Assembly (NCBI RefSeq): GCF_014199335.1
Contig: NZ_JACIJI010000001.1
Span: forward strand, 62,001 to 126,000
Direction of reading: 5' to 3'
Source of the DNA: Stakelama sediminis
GTDB lineage: Bacteria > Pseudomonadota > Alphaproteobacteria > Sphingomonadales > Sphingomonadaceae
DNA length: 64,000 bases
Shown: one piece after another, positions 43,100 through 51,917 of the stretch
Layout: every line of letters begins with the position of its first letter
Position numbering within the stretch: the first letter of the stretch is position 1
Program-made: the position numbers and the translations under genes
The notes under the pieces: generated by a model
What the model was told of the DNA's origin: nothing
Database searches by the model: none
Seen by the model: only the letters and a program-made list of their open reading frames with translations

Positions 43100-44602
43100 T
43101 TGGAAAGCCAACGCATTCGATCTATTCTTATCGTCGGTGGCGGGACCGCCGGATGGATGACCGCCGCTGCCCTGTCACGCGTACTGGGGCAGGACTATTG
43201 CCAGATCACCCTGGTGGAATCCGATACTATCGGTACCGTCGGTGTCGGCGAAGCGACCATACCCCAACTTGGAACTTTCAATCGCATGCTGGGCATCGAC
43301 GAAAATGAATTCGTCCGCCGCACGAAGGGAAGTTTCAAACTCGGCATCGAATTTGTCGACTGGGGACAGGTGGGCGAACGCTATTTCCATCCTTTCGGCA
43401 ATTTCGGCCTCGATATGGAGGGGGTATCGTTCCACGCTTACTGGATGCGCATGGCGAAGGCAGGGATATTCCCCGACATCGAGGAATTTTCGCTGATGGC
43501 CCGGGCGGCCGCGTCCAACCGGTTCATGCGACCGGTCAATGCCGGAAATTCGCCGCTTTCGAATATCACCTATGCGTTTCATTTCGACGCTGGCCTGTAT
43601 GCGCTTTATCTGCGCGAACTGGCCGAAGCGAACGGCGTGCGCCGGGTAGAAGGAAAAATCACGAACGTCGAACGCGACGGCAACGGGGGTCATATCCGGC
43701 AGGTCCGCCTCGAAAACGGTGAGGCGCTGGAAGCCGACCTGTTTATCGACTGTTCCGGTTTTCGCGGATTGCTGATCGGCGAAACGCTGGGGGTGCCGTA
43801 TCGCGACTGGTCGGCGCATCTGCCCTGCAATCGCGCCGTCACCGCGCCGAGCGAGCGCGGCAACGCCCTGCCCTCCTATACACGTTCGACCGCCCGCAAG
43901 GCGGGATGGCAATGGCGCATTCCGTTACAGCACCGCACCGGAAACGGCTTGGTCTATTGCAGCGACTATATGAGCGATGACGAGGCGACGCAGACGCTTC
44001 TCGACAATCTGGAAACACCCGCATTGGGCGATCCGCGTCTCATCCGTTTCACCACCGGGCATCGGGAGCGCTTCTGGGAAGCGAACTGCGTATCGATAGG
44101 GCTGGCATCGGGGTTCATGGAACCGCTTGAATCGACCAGCATCTGGATGATCCAGACCGGCATCGCCCGGCTGCTGTCCAACTTCCCCGACCGAAGTTTC
44201 GCCAGCGTCGATCGTGATCGCTACAATCGGCTGATGGTTGAGGAGAGCGAGTATATTCGCGATTTCCTCGTGCTGCATTACAAGGCGACACGACGCGACG
44301 ACACACCGTTCTGGAATTATTGCCGGACGATGCCGGTGCCAGACCGGCTGGCAGAGAAAATCCGGGTCTTTGAAAATTCCGGGCGCTGTTTCCGCGAAAA
44401 CGATGAATTATTCAATGACACAAGCTGGTTTGCCGTCATGGTCGGGCAAGGGCTGCAAGCCCGGCGATACGACCCGGTTGCCGACCTGCTGTCATTTGAG
44501 GAAACGCGCGCCAGGCTGGCGCATATTCGTTCCGCGGTGCTCGCATCGGAACAGCACATGCCGGATCAGGCGCAATTCATTCAGGAACATTGCGCCGCCT
44601 GA
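43100..44602 (+). CDS. Flavin-dependent tryptophan-halogenase-like protein, copy 4
   Basis: A protein of about 500 residues with all halogenase hallmarks: ILIVGGGTAGW, GVGEATIP, catalytic K80 (GSFKLGIEF), W270-Q-W-R-I-P, and E344-S in EPLES. It is most like copy 3. The start is uncertain: TTG at 43100 has GGGAAGGG upstream at good spacing and gives the same N-terminal length as copy 3, while ATG at 43076 has no visible ribosome site. It is divergent from the TonB receptor and followed by a TetR gene that probably belongs to the next unit. Acceptor substrate unknown. Confidence 0.9.
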   Translation: MESQRIRSILIVGGGTAGWMTAAALSRVLGQDYCQITLVESDTIGTVGVGEATIPQLGTFNRMLGIDENEFVRRTKGSFKLGIEFVDWGQVGERYFHPFGNFGLDMEGVSFHAYWMRMAKAGIFPDIEEFSLMARAAASNRFMRPVNAGNSPLSNITYAFHFDAGLYALYLRELAEANGVRRVEGKITNVERDGNGGHIRQVRLENGEALEADLFIDCSGFRGLLIGETLGVPYRDWSAHLPCNRAVTAPSERGNALPSYTRSTARKAGWQWRIPLQHRTGNGLVYCSDYMSDDEATQTLLDNLETPALGDPRLIRFTTGHRERFWEANCVSIGLASGFMEPLESTSIWMIQTGIARLLSNFPDRSFASVDRDRYNRLMVEESEYIRDFLVLHYKATRRDDTPFWNYCRTMPVPDRLAEKIRVFENSGRCFRENDELFNDTSWFAVMVGQGLQARRYDPVADLLSFEETRARLAHIRSAVLASEQHMPDQAQFIQEHCAA

Positions 44603-44630
44603 GGATCACTGGACGAGAGGCAAAACATAC

Positions 44631-44645
44631 TTATATACCAGTCAT
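44631..44645. promoter_or_regulatory. TetR operator-like site in front of the regulator gene
   Basis: TTATATACCAGTCAT, immediately before the TetR-family ATG, shares TTATATACC plus a following TC with the two inverted arms in the pump promoter (45285-45298 and 45319-45332). It suggests autoregulation by occlusion of the ribosome/transcription start region. Confidence 0.5.
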
Positions 44646-44646
44646 T

Positions 44647-45258
44647 ATGAAACTGAATGTCTGTACTCCGGCAAAGGGGCGTCCGCGCGAATTCGATCTC
44701 GATGAAGCGCTTACCGCCGCGCTCCGCGTATTCTGGAGCAAAGGCTATGAAGGTGCATCGCTCACGGAACTGACCAAGGCGATGGGAATCACCCGTCCCA
44801 GCCTCTACGCTGCCTATGGCAATAAGGAGGAACTGTTCCGCAAGGCGCTCGACCTCTACGAACGCGAAAAGCTGGCCTATACGCGCGGTGCGCTGGATGC
44901 GCCGACGGCAAAGGGCGTCGCCGAGCGTTTCCTCTATGGCGCAATGGCAGCCCAATGCAGCGAATATGAACCGCATGGCTGTCTGGGCGTCATTACGTCG
45001 GTAGCCTGTGGCGCCGAAGCGGAAGCGATCCGCGAAGAAGTCATCGCACGGCGCCAGTCCTCGCGACAGGCGATTATCGATCGCTTCGAAAAGGGCAAGG
45101 CGGAGGGCGATTTGCCGCCGGAAACCGATCCCGGCGCGCTGACCAGCTATTTAATGGCGGTGTTGCAGGGCATGGCTATTCAGGCTGGTGCCGGCGCAAA
45201 ACGCGAGGATTTGGAGCAGGTTGTCGAAACAACATTGGCGATGTGGCCGGGCCGCTGA
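44647..45258 (+). CDS. TetR/AcrR-family transcriptional regulator
   Basis: A 203-residue TetR-type repressor. The N-terminal helix-turn-helix domain (about 10-60; SLTELTKAMGITRPSLYAAY) is followed by a ligand-binding domain with PHGCLGVITS, a motif I recall from the C-terminal TetR_C_16-type group. I use the ATG at 44647, which starts close to the conserved GRPREFD. It lies in the same orientation as, and upstream of, the RND efflux operon, and copies of one sequence element occur at both its own start and the pump promoter, so it probably controls both. Confidence 0.9.
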   Translation: MKLNVCTPAKGRPREFDLDEALTAALRVFWSKGYEGASLTELTKAMGITRPSLYAAYGNKEELFRKALDLYEREKLAYTRGALDAPTAKGVAERFLYGAMAAQCSEYEPHGCLGVITSVACGAEAEAIREEVIARRQSSRQAIIDRFEKGKAEGDLPPETDPGALTSYLMAVLQGMAIQAGAGAKREDLEQVVETTLAMWPGR

Positions 45259-45284
45259 ATTTCGCACTCGCAAAAAATATCGAC

Positions 45285-45332
45285 CGGTATATAAATCACC
45301 CTTGACGTTGTTCATCTCTGATTTATATACCG
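45285..45332 (+). promoter_or_regulatory. Efflux operon promoter bracketed by a 14-bp inverted repeat (TetR operator)
   Basis: CGGTATATAAATCA (45285-45298) and TGATTTATATACCG (45319-45332) are exact inverted copies separated by 20 nt. A -35-like TTGACG (45302-45307) lies in the spacer and a -10-like TATATA (45324-45329, 16-bp spacing) lies in the right arm. Repressor binding here would block RNA polymerase. The same element occurs before the upstream TetR gene. Confidence 0.75.
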
Positions 45333-45362
45333 ATCAGTACTAAACAATAAAGGGGAAGCGCG

Positions 45363-45401
45363 ATGTGCATTCGCTCCAACCTGTCCCACAATATCGGCTG
45401 A
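45363..45401 (+). CDS. Possible 12-residue leader peptide
   Basis: A short frame MCIRSNLSHNIG with AGGGGAAG at 45351-45358, five bases before its ATG, in the transcribed leader of the efflux operon. It may be a regulatory leader, but chance is not excluded: codons show no obvious run of one amino acid. Confidence 0.25.
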   Translation: MCIRSNLSHNIG

Positions 45402-45549
45402 TGGTTTCGCTTTCGCCTAAGCGCGAGTGACTATCCGCTAAACTGATCCGGTCCGGCATCGCCGTCCGGACGGTTCGTCGACATTCGAATACCCGCACCG
45501 CTGCCGTGTTTCAGCAACGCAGCCGGTATGTCCAAATTTATCACCGGAT

Positions 45550-45567
45550 AAGCCGTTACGGCTTTTT
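45550..45567 (+). terminator. Weak terminator-like hairpin in the efflux leader
   Basis: AAGCCG (45550-45555), loop TTA, CGGCTT (45559-45564), then TTT. Short stem and short U-run. It lies 50 nt before the first gene of the operon, so if active it would attenuate rather than end the transcript. Confidence 0.35.
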
Positions 45568-45616
45568 CGGAACGGGGGAGCCGTGTGCGAACCCGGCACC
45601 ATCAGGGAGACGTGTG

Positions 45617-46006
45617 ATGGCCTATTTCGATTTTGCGCAGGCTTTTGAAACCTCCACCCCGGCCGTTGCTTCGAAACCGCTCGCGGGAACAAAGGCCCGG
45701 CTGTCGCCGCTCGAATGGTCGGTAGTCGCTCTGGCACAAAAGGACCGACTATCGAGCATCCATCAGCCGGGCCGCGTGTCCATCGCAATGGGCGTATTGT
45801 TCGGCAAGCGCCCCAGCCCGGTTCTGGCCGATCCCCGGCTGGAAGCGCTGCGCCGCCTGTCAGTGATTGCGTGGCATCGTGGCTATGCGATCCATCCTTC
45901 CGAAATTCATGCGTTCAAGGCCGCAGGTTTCACTATCGAGCAGTATGAGCTGGTGCTCGGCAGCATCAGCCGTGGCCGCAACGCCCTTAATCAGCGAGTT
46001 CACTAA
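45617..46006 (+). CDS. Conserved-looking protein of unknown function, first gene of the efflux operon
   Basis: A 129-residue soluble protein starting MAYFDFAQAFET. It has no signal peptide or membrane segment; a proline/alanine-rich N-terminus is followed by helical, basic sequence (RLSPLEWSVVALAQKDRL and RGYAIHPSEIHAFKAAGF). AGGGAGA precedes the ATG. The stop shares a base with the start of the pump adaptor gene (TAATG), so it is translated together with the pump and may modulate it. I do not recognise the family. The real start could be earlier, but the upstream extension contains no ribosome site. Confidence 0.75.
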   Translation: MAYFDFAQAFETSTPAVASKPLAGTKARLSPLEWSVVALAQKDRLSSIHQPGRVSIAMGVLFGKRPSPVLADPRLEALRRLSVIAWHRGYAIHPSEIHAFKAAGFTIEQYELVLGSISRGRNALNQRVH

Positions 46007-47274
46007 TGAACATGATCAGTCGTATCGCGCGCGGCGGTGAAGTCGTTTCCGCGCCACGCCCCCGCTCTGCCCGATGGAAGCGCGCGGCAATCACTGCCGC
46101 CCCGCTGGCGCTCGTCCTGTGGGGCGGGTATGAAATCGCCCATCGCGGCACGCCTGCGGCCGCGGCTCCGCCGCCGCCCACGGTTACCATTGCCACTCCG
46201 CTTCAGCGTCCCATTCGCGAATGGGACGACTATGTCGGTCGCTTCGAAGCCAGTAAGACCGTTGATGTGCGTCCGCGCGTCTCCGGCGAAGTGACCGCGA
46301 TCCATTTTCAGGACGGCGCGATCGTTCATAAGGGACAGTTGCTGTTCACCATCGACCCGCGTCCCTTCGCTGCGGCACTGGCCGAAGCGAAAGCACGTGT
46401 GGCAAGCGCGCAAAGCGATCTGGTACTGGCACGCGCCAACCTCGCTCGCGCACGCAAGCTGATTGACGTCGACGCCGTGTCGCAAAGCGATGTCGATCAG
46501 TTGCAGGCGAAGCAGCAGGCGGCGCAGGCCGCCCTTGCCGGGGCGCAAGCTGCCGTACGTGCCCGCGCACTGGACCTCAACTTCACGCAGGTACGCGCAC
46601 CGATCAGCGGCCGGATTTCCGACCGCCGCGTCGATGCGGGCAACCTGGTCGCGGGCGGCGACGGCAGTGCGGCGACGCTGCTCACCACGATCAACAAGCT
46701 CGATCCCATTTATTTCAGCTTCGATGCCTCCGAAGCCCTGTTTCTGAAGTCAAAGCGGGCAAAGGAACAAGGCGACGCCCCCTCCCCCATCGAAATCAAG
46801 CTGCAGGACGAAACCGGCTATCGCTGGCACGGGCGGCTGGATTTCACCGACAACGGGCTGGATCCGCGTTCGGGCACCATTCGCGGTCGCGCGATCCTCG
46901 ACAATCCGAAGATGTTCCTGACACCGGGCATGTTCGGCAATGCGCGGCTGGCGACCGGTGGCACGACCACCGCGTTGCTAGTCCCCGATGCCTCGATCGA
47001 AACCGATCAGGCCCGCAAGCTGGTGGTCGTCATCGGCAAGGACGGCACCGCAACGGCAAAGCCGGTCGAACTCGGTCCCGTCGTTCATGGGTTGCGCGTG
47101 ATCCGCAGCGGGCTGACCCCGCAGGATCGTGTCGTCATCAGCGATCCCGAACTCGCCATGCCCGGCAGCAAGGTGCTGACCAAGCCCGGCAAGATCCGGC
47201 CCGACGACAGCGGCCAACCGCAAGAGGCGATTGAGGCCCCGGTTCCCGGCCAGGCCACCTTCGCCACGAGCTAA
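46006..47274 (+). CDS. RND efflux periplasmic adaptor (membrane fusion protein)
   Basis: A 422-residue AcrA/MexA-type adaptor. A hydrophobic anchor (about 24-43) is followed by the barrel-sandwich motif VDVRPRVSGEVTAIHFQDG, a coiled-coil hairpin (about 125-185, rich in Ala/Gln), the second lipoyl half (FTQVRAPISGRISDRRVDAG), and a beta-barrel/membrane-proximal domain. There is no lipobox, so it is probably membrane-anchored by the N-terminal helix. It links the RND pump to the outer-membrane channel encoded downstream. Confidence 0.94.
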   Translation: MNMISRIARGGEVVSAPRPRSARWKRAAITAAPLALVLWGGYEIAHRGTPAAAAPPPPTVTIATPLQRPIREWDDYVGRFEASKTVDVRPRVSGEVTAIHFQDGAIVHKGQLLFTIDPRPFAAALAEAKARVASAQSDLVLARANLARARKLIDVDAVSQSDVDQLQAKQQAAQAALAGAQAAVRARALDLNFTQVRAPISGRISDRRVDAGNLVAGGDGSAATLLTTINKLDPIYFSFDASEALFLKSKRAKEQGDAPSPIEIKLQDETGYRWHGRLDFTDNGLDPRSGTIRGRAILDNPKMFLTPGMFGNARLATGGTTTALLVPDASIETDQARKLVVVIGKDGTATAKPVELGPVVHGLRVIRSGLTPQDRVVISDPELAMPGSKVLTKPGKIRPDDSGQPQEAIEAPVPGQATFATS

Positions 47275-47299
47275 CCCCTCTTTTTTCAGGAGCAGGCAC

Positions 47300-50200
47300 A
47301 TGCGCCTCTCACGTTTTTTCATCACGCGGCCGATCTTCGCCGCGGTGATCGCGGTCGTCATCACGATCGTCGGCGCCATCGCCTATCTGGGGCTGCCGGT
47401 ATCGCAATATCCGGACATCGTGCCGCCCACGGTGACGGTGACGGCGGACTATCCCGGTGCGACCGCACAGACCGTCGCGAAGACGGTAGCGGCCCCCATC
47501 GAGCAGCAGATCAACGGCGTCGACAACATGCTCTACATGTCGTCGCAATCGACCGGCGACGGCAAGCTGACCATTACCGTCACCTTCAAGATCGGCACCG
47601 ATCTCGATGCCGCGCAGGTGCTGGTGCAGAACCGCGTCGCCATTGCCGTACCGACGCTGCCCGAAGAGGTGCAGCGGCTGGGCGTGGTGACGCAGAAGAC
47701 GTCCCCCGACTTCCTGATGGTCGTCAACCTGATCTCACCCGACAATTCGCTCGATCGCAGCTATATCTCCAACTATGCGCTGACGCAGATCCGCGACAAG
47801 CTGACCCGCATCGACGGTGTCGGCGACGTGCGCCTGTTCGGCAGCCGCGATTACGCGATGCGGGTGTGGATCGATCCCGGCCGCGCCGCAGCGCTCGGCC
47901 TCACGGCGGGCGATATCGTCAATGCCCTGCGCGCGCAGAATGTGCAGGTTGCCGCCGGTACGCTGGGCCAGCCGCCCTATGGCAAGGGCGACGCCTTTCA
48001 GGTGAATGTGGAGGCGCAGGGGCGGTTCACCGACCCGAAGCAGTTTTCCAATATCGTCATCCGCACGGATGCCGACGGGCATCAGGTGAAGGTATCGGAT
48101 GTCGCGCGTGTCGAACTGGGCGCGGCGGATTATTCCTCCAACACCTATCTGTCGGGCAAGCCGACCGTCATCATGGCGGTGTTCCAGCGCCCCGGCACCA
48201 ACGCCCTTGCCGCGGCACAGGCCGTGAACAAGGAAATGGAGACCGTATCCAAATCCTTCCCCAAGGGGCTGGCGTACAAGGTCATCTACAACCCGACCGA
48301 GTTCATCTCCCAATCCGTTGACGCCGTGATGCACACGCTGTTCGAGGCGGTGCTGCTGGTGGTGCTGGTGATCCTCGTCTTCCTGCAGAAATGGCGCGCC
48401 GCAATTATTCCGGTGGTGGCGATCCCCGTGTCGCTGATCGGTAGCTGTCTGGTGCTTGCCGCCTTCGGCTATTCGCTCAATACATTGTCGCTGTTCGGCA
48501 TGGTGCTGGCCATCGGGATCGTCGTCGATGACGCGATCGTCGTGGTCGAAAATGTCGAGCGCAACCTGCAACACGGACTGAGCCCCATCGAAGCGGCCAA
48601 GACGTCAATGGACGAAGTCTCGGCGGCGCTGGTGGCAATCGTACTGGTGCTGTGCGCGGTGTTCGTGCCCACGCTGTTCCTCACCGGCCTGTCGGGCGCC
48701 TTTTACCAGCAGTTCGCGGTAACCATCGCGAGTGCGACGGTCATCTCGCTGGTGCTGTCGCTTACCCTGTCGCCTGCGCTTGCGGCCCTGCTGCTGCGCG
48801 CGCACGACCATCGCGGCGAGCGTCATGCGATCATCCGTTTCGTCCATCATGCCGGGGACCGTTTCAATCGCGGGTTCGAACGGCTGAGCGAGGGCTATGG
48901 ACGCCTCACCCGCTATCTGGTGCTGCGCCCGGTGCGGATGATGCTGACCTATGGCGGGCTTATCGCAGCCACCGTCGCGGTATTCTGGGTCACGCCGACC
49001 GGGTTCATTCCCGCGCAGGATCAGGGCTATTTCCTGACCGTCATCCAGCTGCCGCCCGGCTCCTCGCTCGAACGCACCGACGCGGTGATGCAGAAGGTCG
49101 CCAAGCGTATCCTGCCCATTCCGGGCGTGAAGGGGTCGGTGATGCTGGCCGGGTTCGACGGGCCGTCTCAGACGCTCGCCCCTAATGCCGCTGCCGCCTA
49201 TGTCCCCCTCGAATCCTTCGAAAAGCGCGAAAAGCTGGGTGTCACGTTGCAAAGCATCATGGCCGAAGCGCAGAAGCGCACTGCCGACATCAATGAGGCG
49301 CGCCTGATGATCGTACCGCCGCCCCTGATTCAGGGAATCGGTTCGGCCGGCGGCTATCGCATGATGGTCGAGGATCTGGGCGATCACGGCTATGACGATC
49401 TCGGCAAACAGGCCTTTGGCCTGATCGGCAAGGCCAATCAGACCAAGGGTCTGAAGCAGGTCTATACCTTCTTCAACACCGCCACGCCGCGCATCTTCGC
49501 CGATATCGACCGCGACAAGGCCGATATGCTGGGGGTGCCGCCGCAGCGGGTTTTCGAAGCGCTGCAGGTCTATCTGGGGTCGGCTTATGTCAATGACTTC
49601 AACCTGCTGGGCCGGACCTATCACGTCACGGCGCAGGCGGATTCGCCCTATCGCAAGACCGAAGCCGATATCGCCAATCTGAAGACGCGGTCCGATTCCG
49701 GTTCGATGGTACCGATCGGATCGGTCGCCACCTTCCAGAGCAAGACCGGCCCCTATCGCGTGGTACGCTACAACCTGCATCCCGCGGTCGCGGTCGATGG
49801 CGATACGGCACCGGGCTATTCCTCCGGCCAGTCGCTGGTGACGATGGAAAAGCTCGCCGACAACACGCTGCCCAAGGGCTATGGCCATGAATGGACCGGC
49901 ATCGCCTATCAGCAGAAGATAGCGGGCAATACAGCGGGTGCAGTGTTCGCACTGGCGGTGGTGTTTGTCTTCCTGGTGCTCGCGGCGCAATATGAAAGCA
50001 TCGTGTTGCCGCTGTCGATCATCCTGATCGTGCCGATGTGCCTGCTGGCGGCGATGATCGGCGTCAACCTGCGCGGCATGGACAATAACGTCCTGACACA
50101 GATCGGGCTGATCGTCCTGATCGCACTGGCCGCAAAGAACGCCATTCTGGTCGTGGAATTCGCCAAGCAGGCGGAGGATGAAGACGGTCTGTCCCCGGTC

Positions 50201-50479
50201 GAGGCAGCGGTACAGGCGGCGCGCACCCGGCTGCGTCCGATCCTGATGACCAGCTTTGCCTTCATCCTGGGTGCGGTGCCGCTGCTGATCGCAAAAGGTG
50301 CAGGCGCGGAACTGCGTCAGGCACTGGGCACGGCGGTGTTCTTCGGAATGATCGGCGTCACCGGCTTCGGCCTGATCTTCACGCCAACCTTCTATGTCGT
50401 TTGCCGCGCGCTGGGCGACCGGCTTTCCCGGCGCAGGCCGCGCCCGGACGCTGATCCTGCGCTGCAGCCGGCCGAATAG
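47300..50479 (+). CDS. RND multidrug efflux transporter, HAE1 family (AcrB/MexB-like)
   Basis: A 1059-residue inner-membrane proton/drug antiporter. It begins MRLSRFFITRPIFAAV like AcrB; the proton-relay aspartates lie in GIVVDDAIVVVENVE (about residue 410) and the partner lysine in ALAAKNAILVVEFAK (about 940). Two large periplasmic loops and twelve hydrophobic segments fit the family. The ATG at 47300 follows CAGGAGCAGG; the upstream extension overlaps the adaptor and is spurious. Substrates cannot be predicted. Confidence 0.96.
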   Translation: MRLSRFFITRPIFAAVIAVVITIVGAIAYLGLPVSQYPDIVPPTVTVTADYPGATAQTVAKTVAAPIEQQINGVDNMLYMSSQSTGDGKLTITVTFKIGTDLDAAQVLVQNRVAIAVPTLPEEVQRLGVVTQKTSPDFLMVVNLISPDNSLDRSYISNYALTQIRDKLTRIDGVGDVRLFGSRDYAMRVWIDPGRAAALGLTAGDIVNALRAQNVQVAAGTLGQPPYGKGDAFQVNVEAQGRFTDPKQFSNIVIRTDADGHQVKVSDVARVELGAADYSSNTYLSGKPTVIMAVFQRPGTNALAAAQAVNKEMETVSKSFPKGLAYKVIYNPTEFISQSVDAVMHTLFEAVLLVVLVILVFLQKWRAAIIPVVAIPVSLIGSCLVLAAFGYSLNTLSLFGMVLAIGIVVDDAIVVVENVERNLQHGLSPIEAAKTSMDEVSAALVAIVLVLCAVFVPTLFLTGLSGAFYQQFAVTIASATVISLVLSLTLSPALAALLLRAHDHRGERHAIIRFVHHAGDRFNRGFERLSEGYGRLTRYLVLRPVRMMLTYGGLIAATVAVFWVTPTGFIPAQDQGYFLTVIQLPPGSSLERTDAVMQKVAKRILPIPGVKGSVMLAGFDGPSQTLAPNAAAAYVPLESFEKREKLGVTLQSIMAEAQKRTADINEARLMIVPPPLIQGIGSAGGYRMMVEDLGDHGYDDLGKQAFGLIGKANQTKGLKQVYTFFNTATPRIFADIDRDKADMLGVPPQRVFEALQVYLGSAYVNDFNLLGRTYHVTAQADSPYRKTEADIANLKTRSDSGSMVPIGSVATFQSKTGPYRVVRYNLHPAVAVDGDTAPGYSSGQSLVTMEKLADNTLPKGYGHEWTGIAYQQKIAGNTAGAVFALAVVFVFLVLAAQYESIVLPLSIILIVPMCLLAAMIGVNLRGMDNNVLTQIGLIVLIALAAKNAILVVEFAKQAEDEDGLSPVEAAVQAARTRLRPILMTSFAFILGAVPLLIAKGAGAELRQALGTAVFFGMIGVTGFGLIFTPTFYVVCRALGDRLSRRRPRPDADPALQPAE

Positions 50480-50482
50480 GAC

Positions 50483-51910
50483 ATGCAAGCCATGAAAATG
50501 ATTCGTCCCCTGACCACGACCCTTTCCGCACTGGCGCTCGCCGCCTGTGCGGTGGGGCCGGACTATGTTGCACCCGTTCCTCCCGCGGCAACATCCGGCC
50601 CCTTCATCGCCGCCGACAATGCGGCGGTATCGGCAGCATCCATCGATGCCAACTGGTGGCGACTTTACGACGATCCCGTCCTGAACGGCATGGTACACGA
50701 CGCCCTGTCCGCCAATACCGATATCCGTGTCGCGGTCGCCCGGATCGCCCGTGCACGCGCCGGTCTGAAGGGCGCGCGGGCCAATGAACTGCCGCAAACC
50801 GATCTGGGCGCAAGCGCGACCTATGGCCGGCTTCCTTCCGATCAACGGGTTCCCGGCACAAAGCGGGAGGACTGGACGATCGATACCGGCCTCAGCGTGT
50901 CCTATGAGGTCGATCTGTTCGGCCGCGTCCGCCGCGACGTGGAAGCGGCAAAGGGCGATGTCGGCGCTGCGCAGGCGGATGCGGAGGCAGTGCGCGTTGC
51001 CGTGGTGGCAGACACCACCCGCGCCTATGCCGATGCCGCCTCCACCGCCGCGCGGCTGGCGGTGGCGCGCCATATCGTCGCGTTGCTGGACCGGTCGCTT
51101 GAACTGACCCGGAAACGCCATTCGGCGGGGCTGGCGACGGGACTGGACACTGCGCGCATCGCGGCGCTGCGCAATCAGCGCGCAGCCGATATTCCGACAA
51201 TCGAGGCCCAGCGTCAGGCGGCGTTGTTTCAACTGGCGACACTGACCGGACGTGCGCCTGCCGACCTGCCGCCGATCGCGGGAGAACGCACGACGGCGCT
51301 GGAGATTACGCAACCGATTCCGGTCGGAAACGGCAAGGATCTGCTGGCCCGCCGCCCCGATGTGCGCGCCGCCGAACGCCGACTGGCTGCCGCGACCGCC
51401 CGCATCGGGGTGGCGACCGCCGACCTCTATCCGACCATCTCACTCGGCGGTTCGGTGGGATCGACCGGTAACGTGCTCAGCAATATTTTCGGTGCCGGGC
51501 CGCTGCGCTGGCTGCTGGGACCGCTGATCAGTTGGTCCTTCCCCAATCAAAGCGCAGCACGCGCCAAGATTGCAGCCGCGAAGGCCGATACACAGGAGGC
51601 GCTGGCAACGTTCGACGGCACCGTGCTGACCGCGCTTCAGGAAACCGAAACCGCGCTTTCCGCCTATAGCCACGATCTCGACCGGCGGACGGCACTGAAG
51701 GCCGCGCTCGATCAGGCGGGCCGGGCGCTGCAAATCACCACCGCACAGCAGCGCGAGGGCGCAGTGAACTCACTCGACCTACTCGATGCCCAGCGCACCT
51801 ATTCGGATGCCCAGGCCGCCGTCGCCGATATCGACGCGAAGATTGCAGACGATCAGATCGACCTGTTCAAGGCGCTGGGCGGCGGCTGGCAGCAAACCGG
51901 TCAGAGCTAG
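50483..51910 (+). CDS. RND efflux outer-membrane lipoprotein channel (OprM/NodT family)
   Basis: A 475-residue TolC-superfamily channel. The signal peptide ends in lipobox L-A-A-C22, followed by AVGPDYVAP, typical of OprM-like proteins. Two repeated outer-membrane-efflux halves are visible (NTDIRVAVARIARARAG and the second ending VNSLDLLDAQRTYSDAQ). The start may be ATG 50483 or 50492. It is the last gene of the adaptor-pump-channel operon and converges with the acyl-CoA dehydrogenase gene. Confidence 0.95.
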   Translation: MQAMKMIRPLTTTLSALALAACAVGPDYVAPVPPAATSGPFIAADNAAVSAASIDANWWRLYDDPVLNGMVHDALSANTDIRVAVARIARARAGLKGARANELPQTDLGASATYGRLPSDQRVPGTKREDWTIDTGLSVSYEVDLFGRVRRDVEAAKGDVGAAQADAEAVRVAVVADTTRAYADAASTAARLAVARHIVALLDRSLELTRKRHSAGLATGLDTARIAALRNQRAADIPTIEAQRQAALFQLATLTGRAPADLPPIAGERTTALEITQPIPVGNGKDLLARRPDVRAAERRLAAATARIGVATADLYPTISLGGSVGSTGNVLSNIFGAGPLRWLLGPLISWSFPNQSAARAKIAAAKADTQEALATFDGTVLTALQETETALSAYSHDLDRRTALKAALDQAGRALQITTAQQREGAVNSLDLLDAQRTYSDAQAAVADIDAKIADDQIDLFKALGGGWQQTGQS

Positions 51911-51917
51911 AATCGAG

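Larger units (their letters stand above)
45259..45616 (+). other. 358-nt gene-free leader region of the efflux operon
   Basis: This stretch holds a sigma-70-like promoter inside an inverted repeat (45285-45332), a possible 12-codon leader frame (45363-45401), a GTCCGG-rich self-complementary stretch near 45450-45475, and a small terminator-like hairpin (45550-45567). The next gene starts at 45617. Nothing else coding is apparent. Confidence 0.6.

Noticed and set aside
31786..44602. The halogenase genes as a classical pyrrolnitrin- or rebeccamycin-type antibiotic cluster
   Set aside because: No tailoring, NRPS/PKS, indole-pathway or resistance genes are present; the receptor and xylanase point to a nutrient-uptake context.
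48605..51313. A 902-codon open frame on the minus strand opposite the RND pump and channel genes
   Set aside because: It is antisense to two unmistakable genes, is His/Arg/Gln-rich with no domain, and follows from codon bias of GC-rich DNA.
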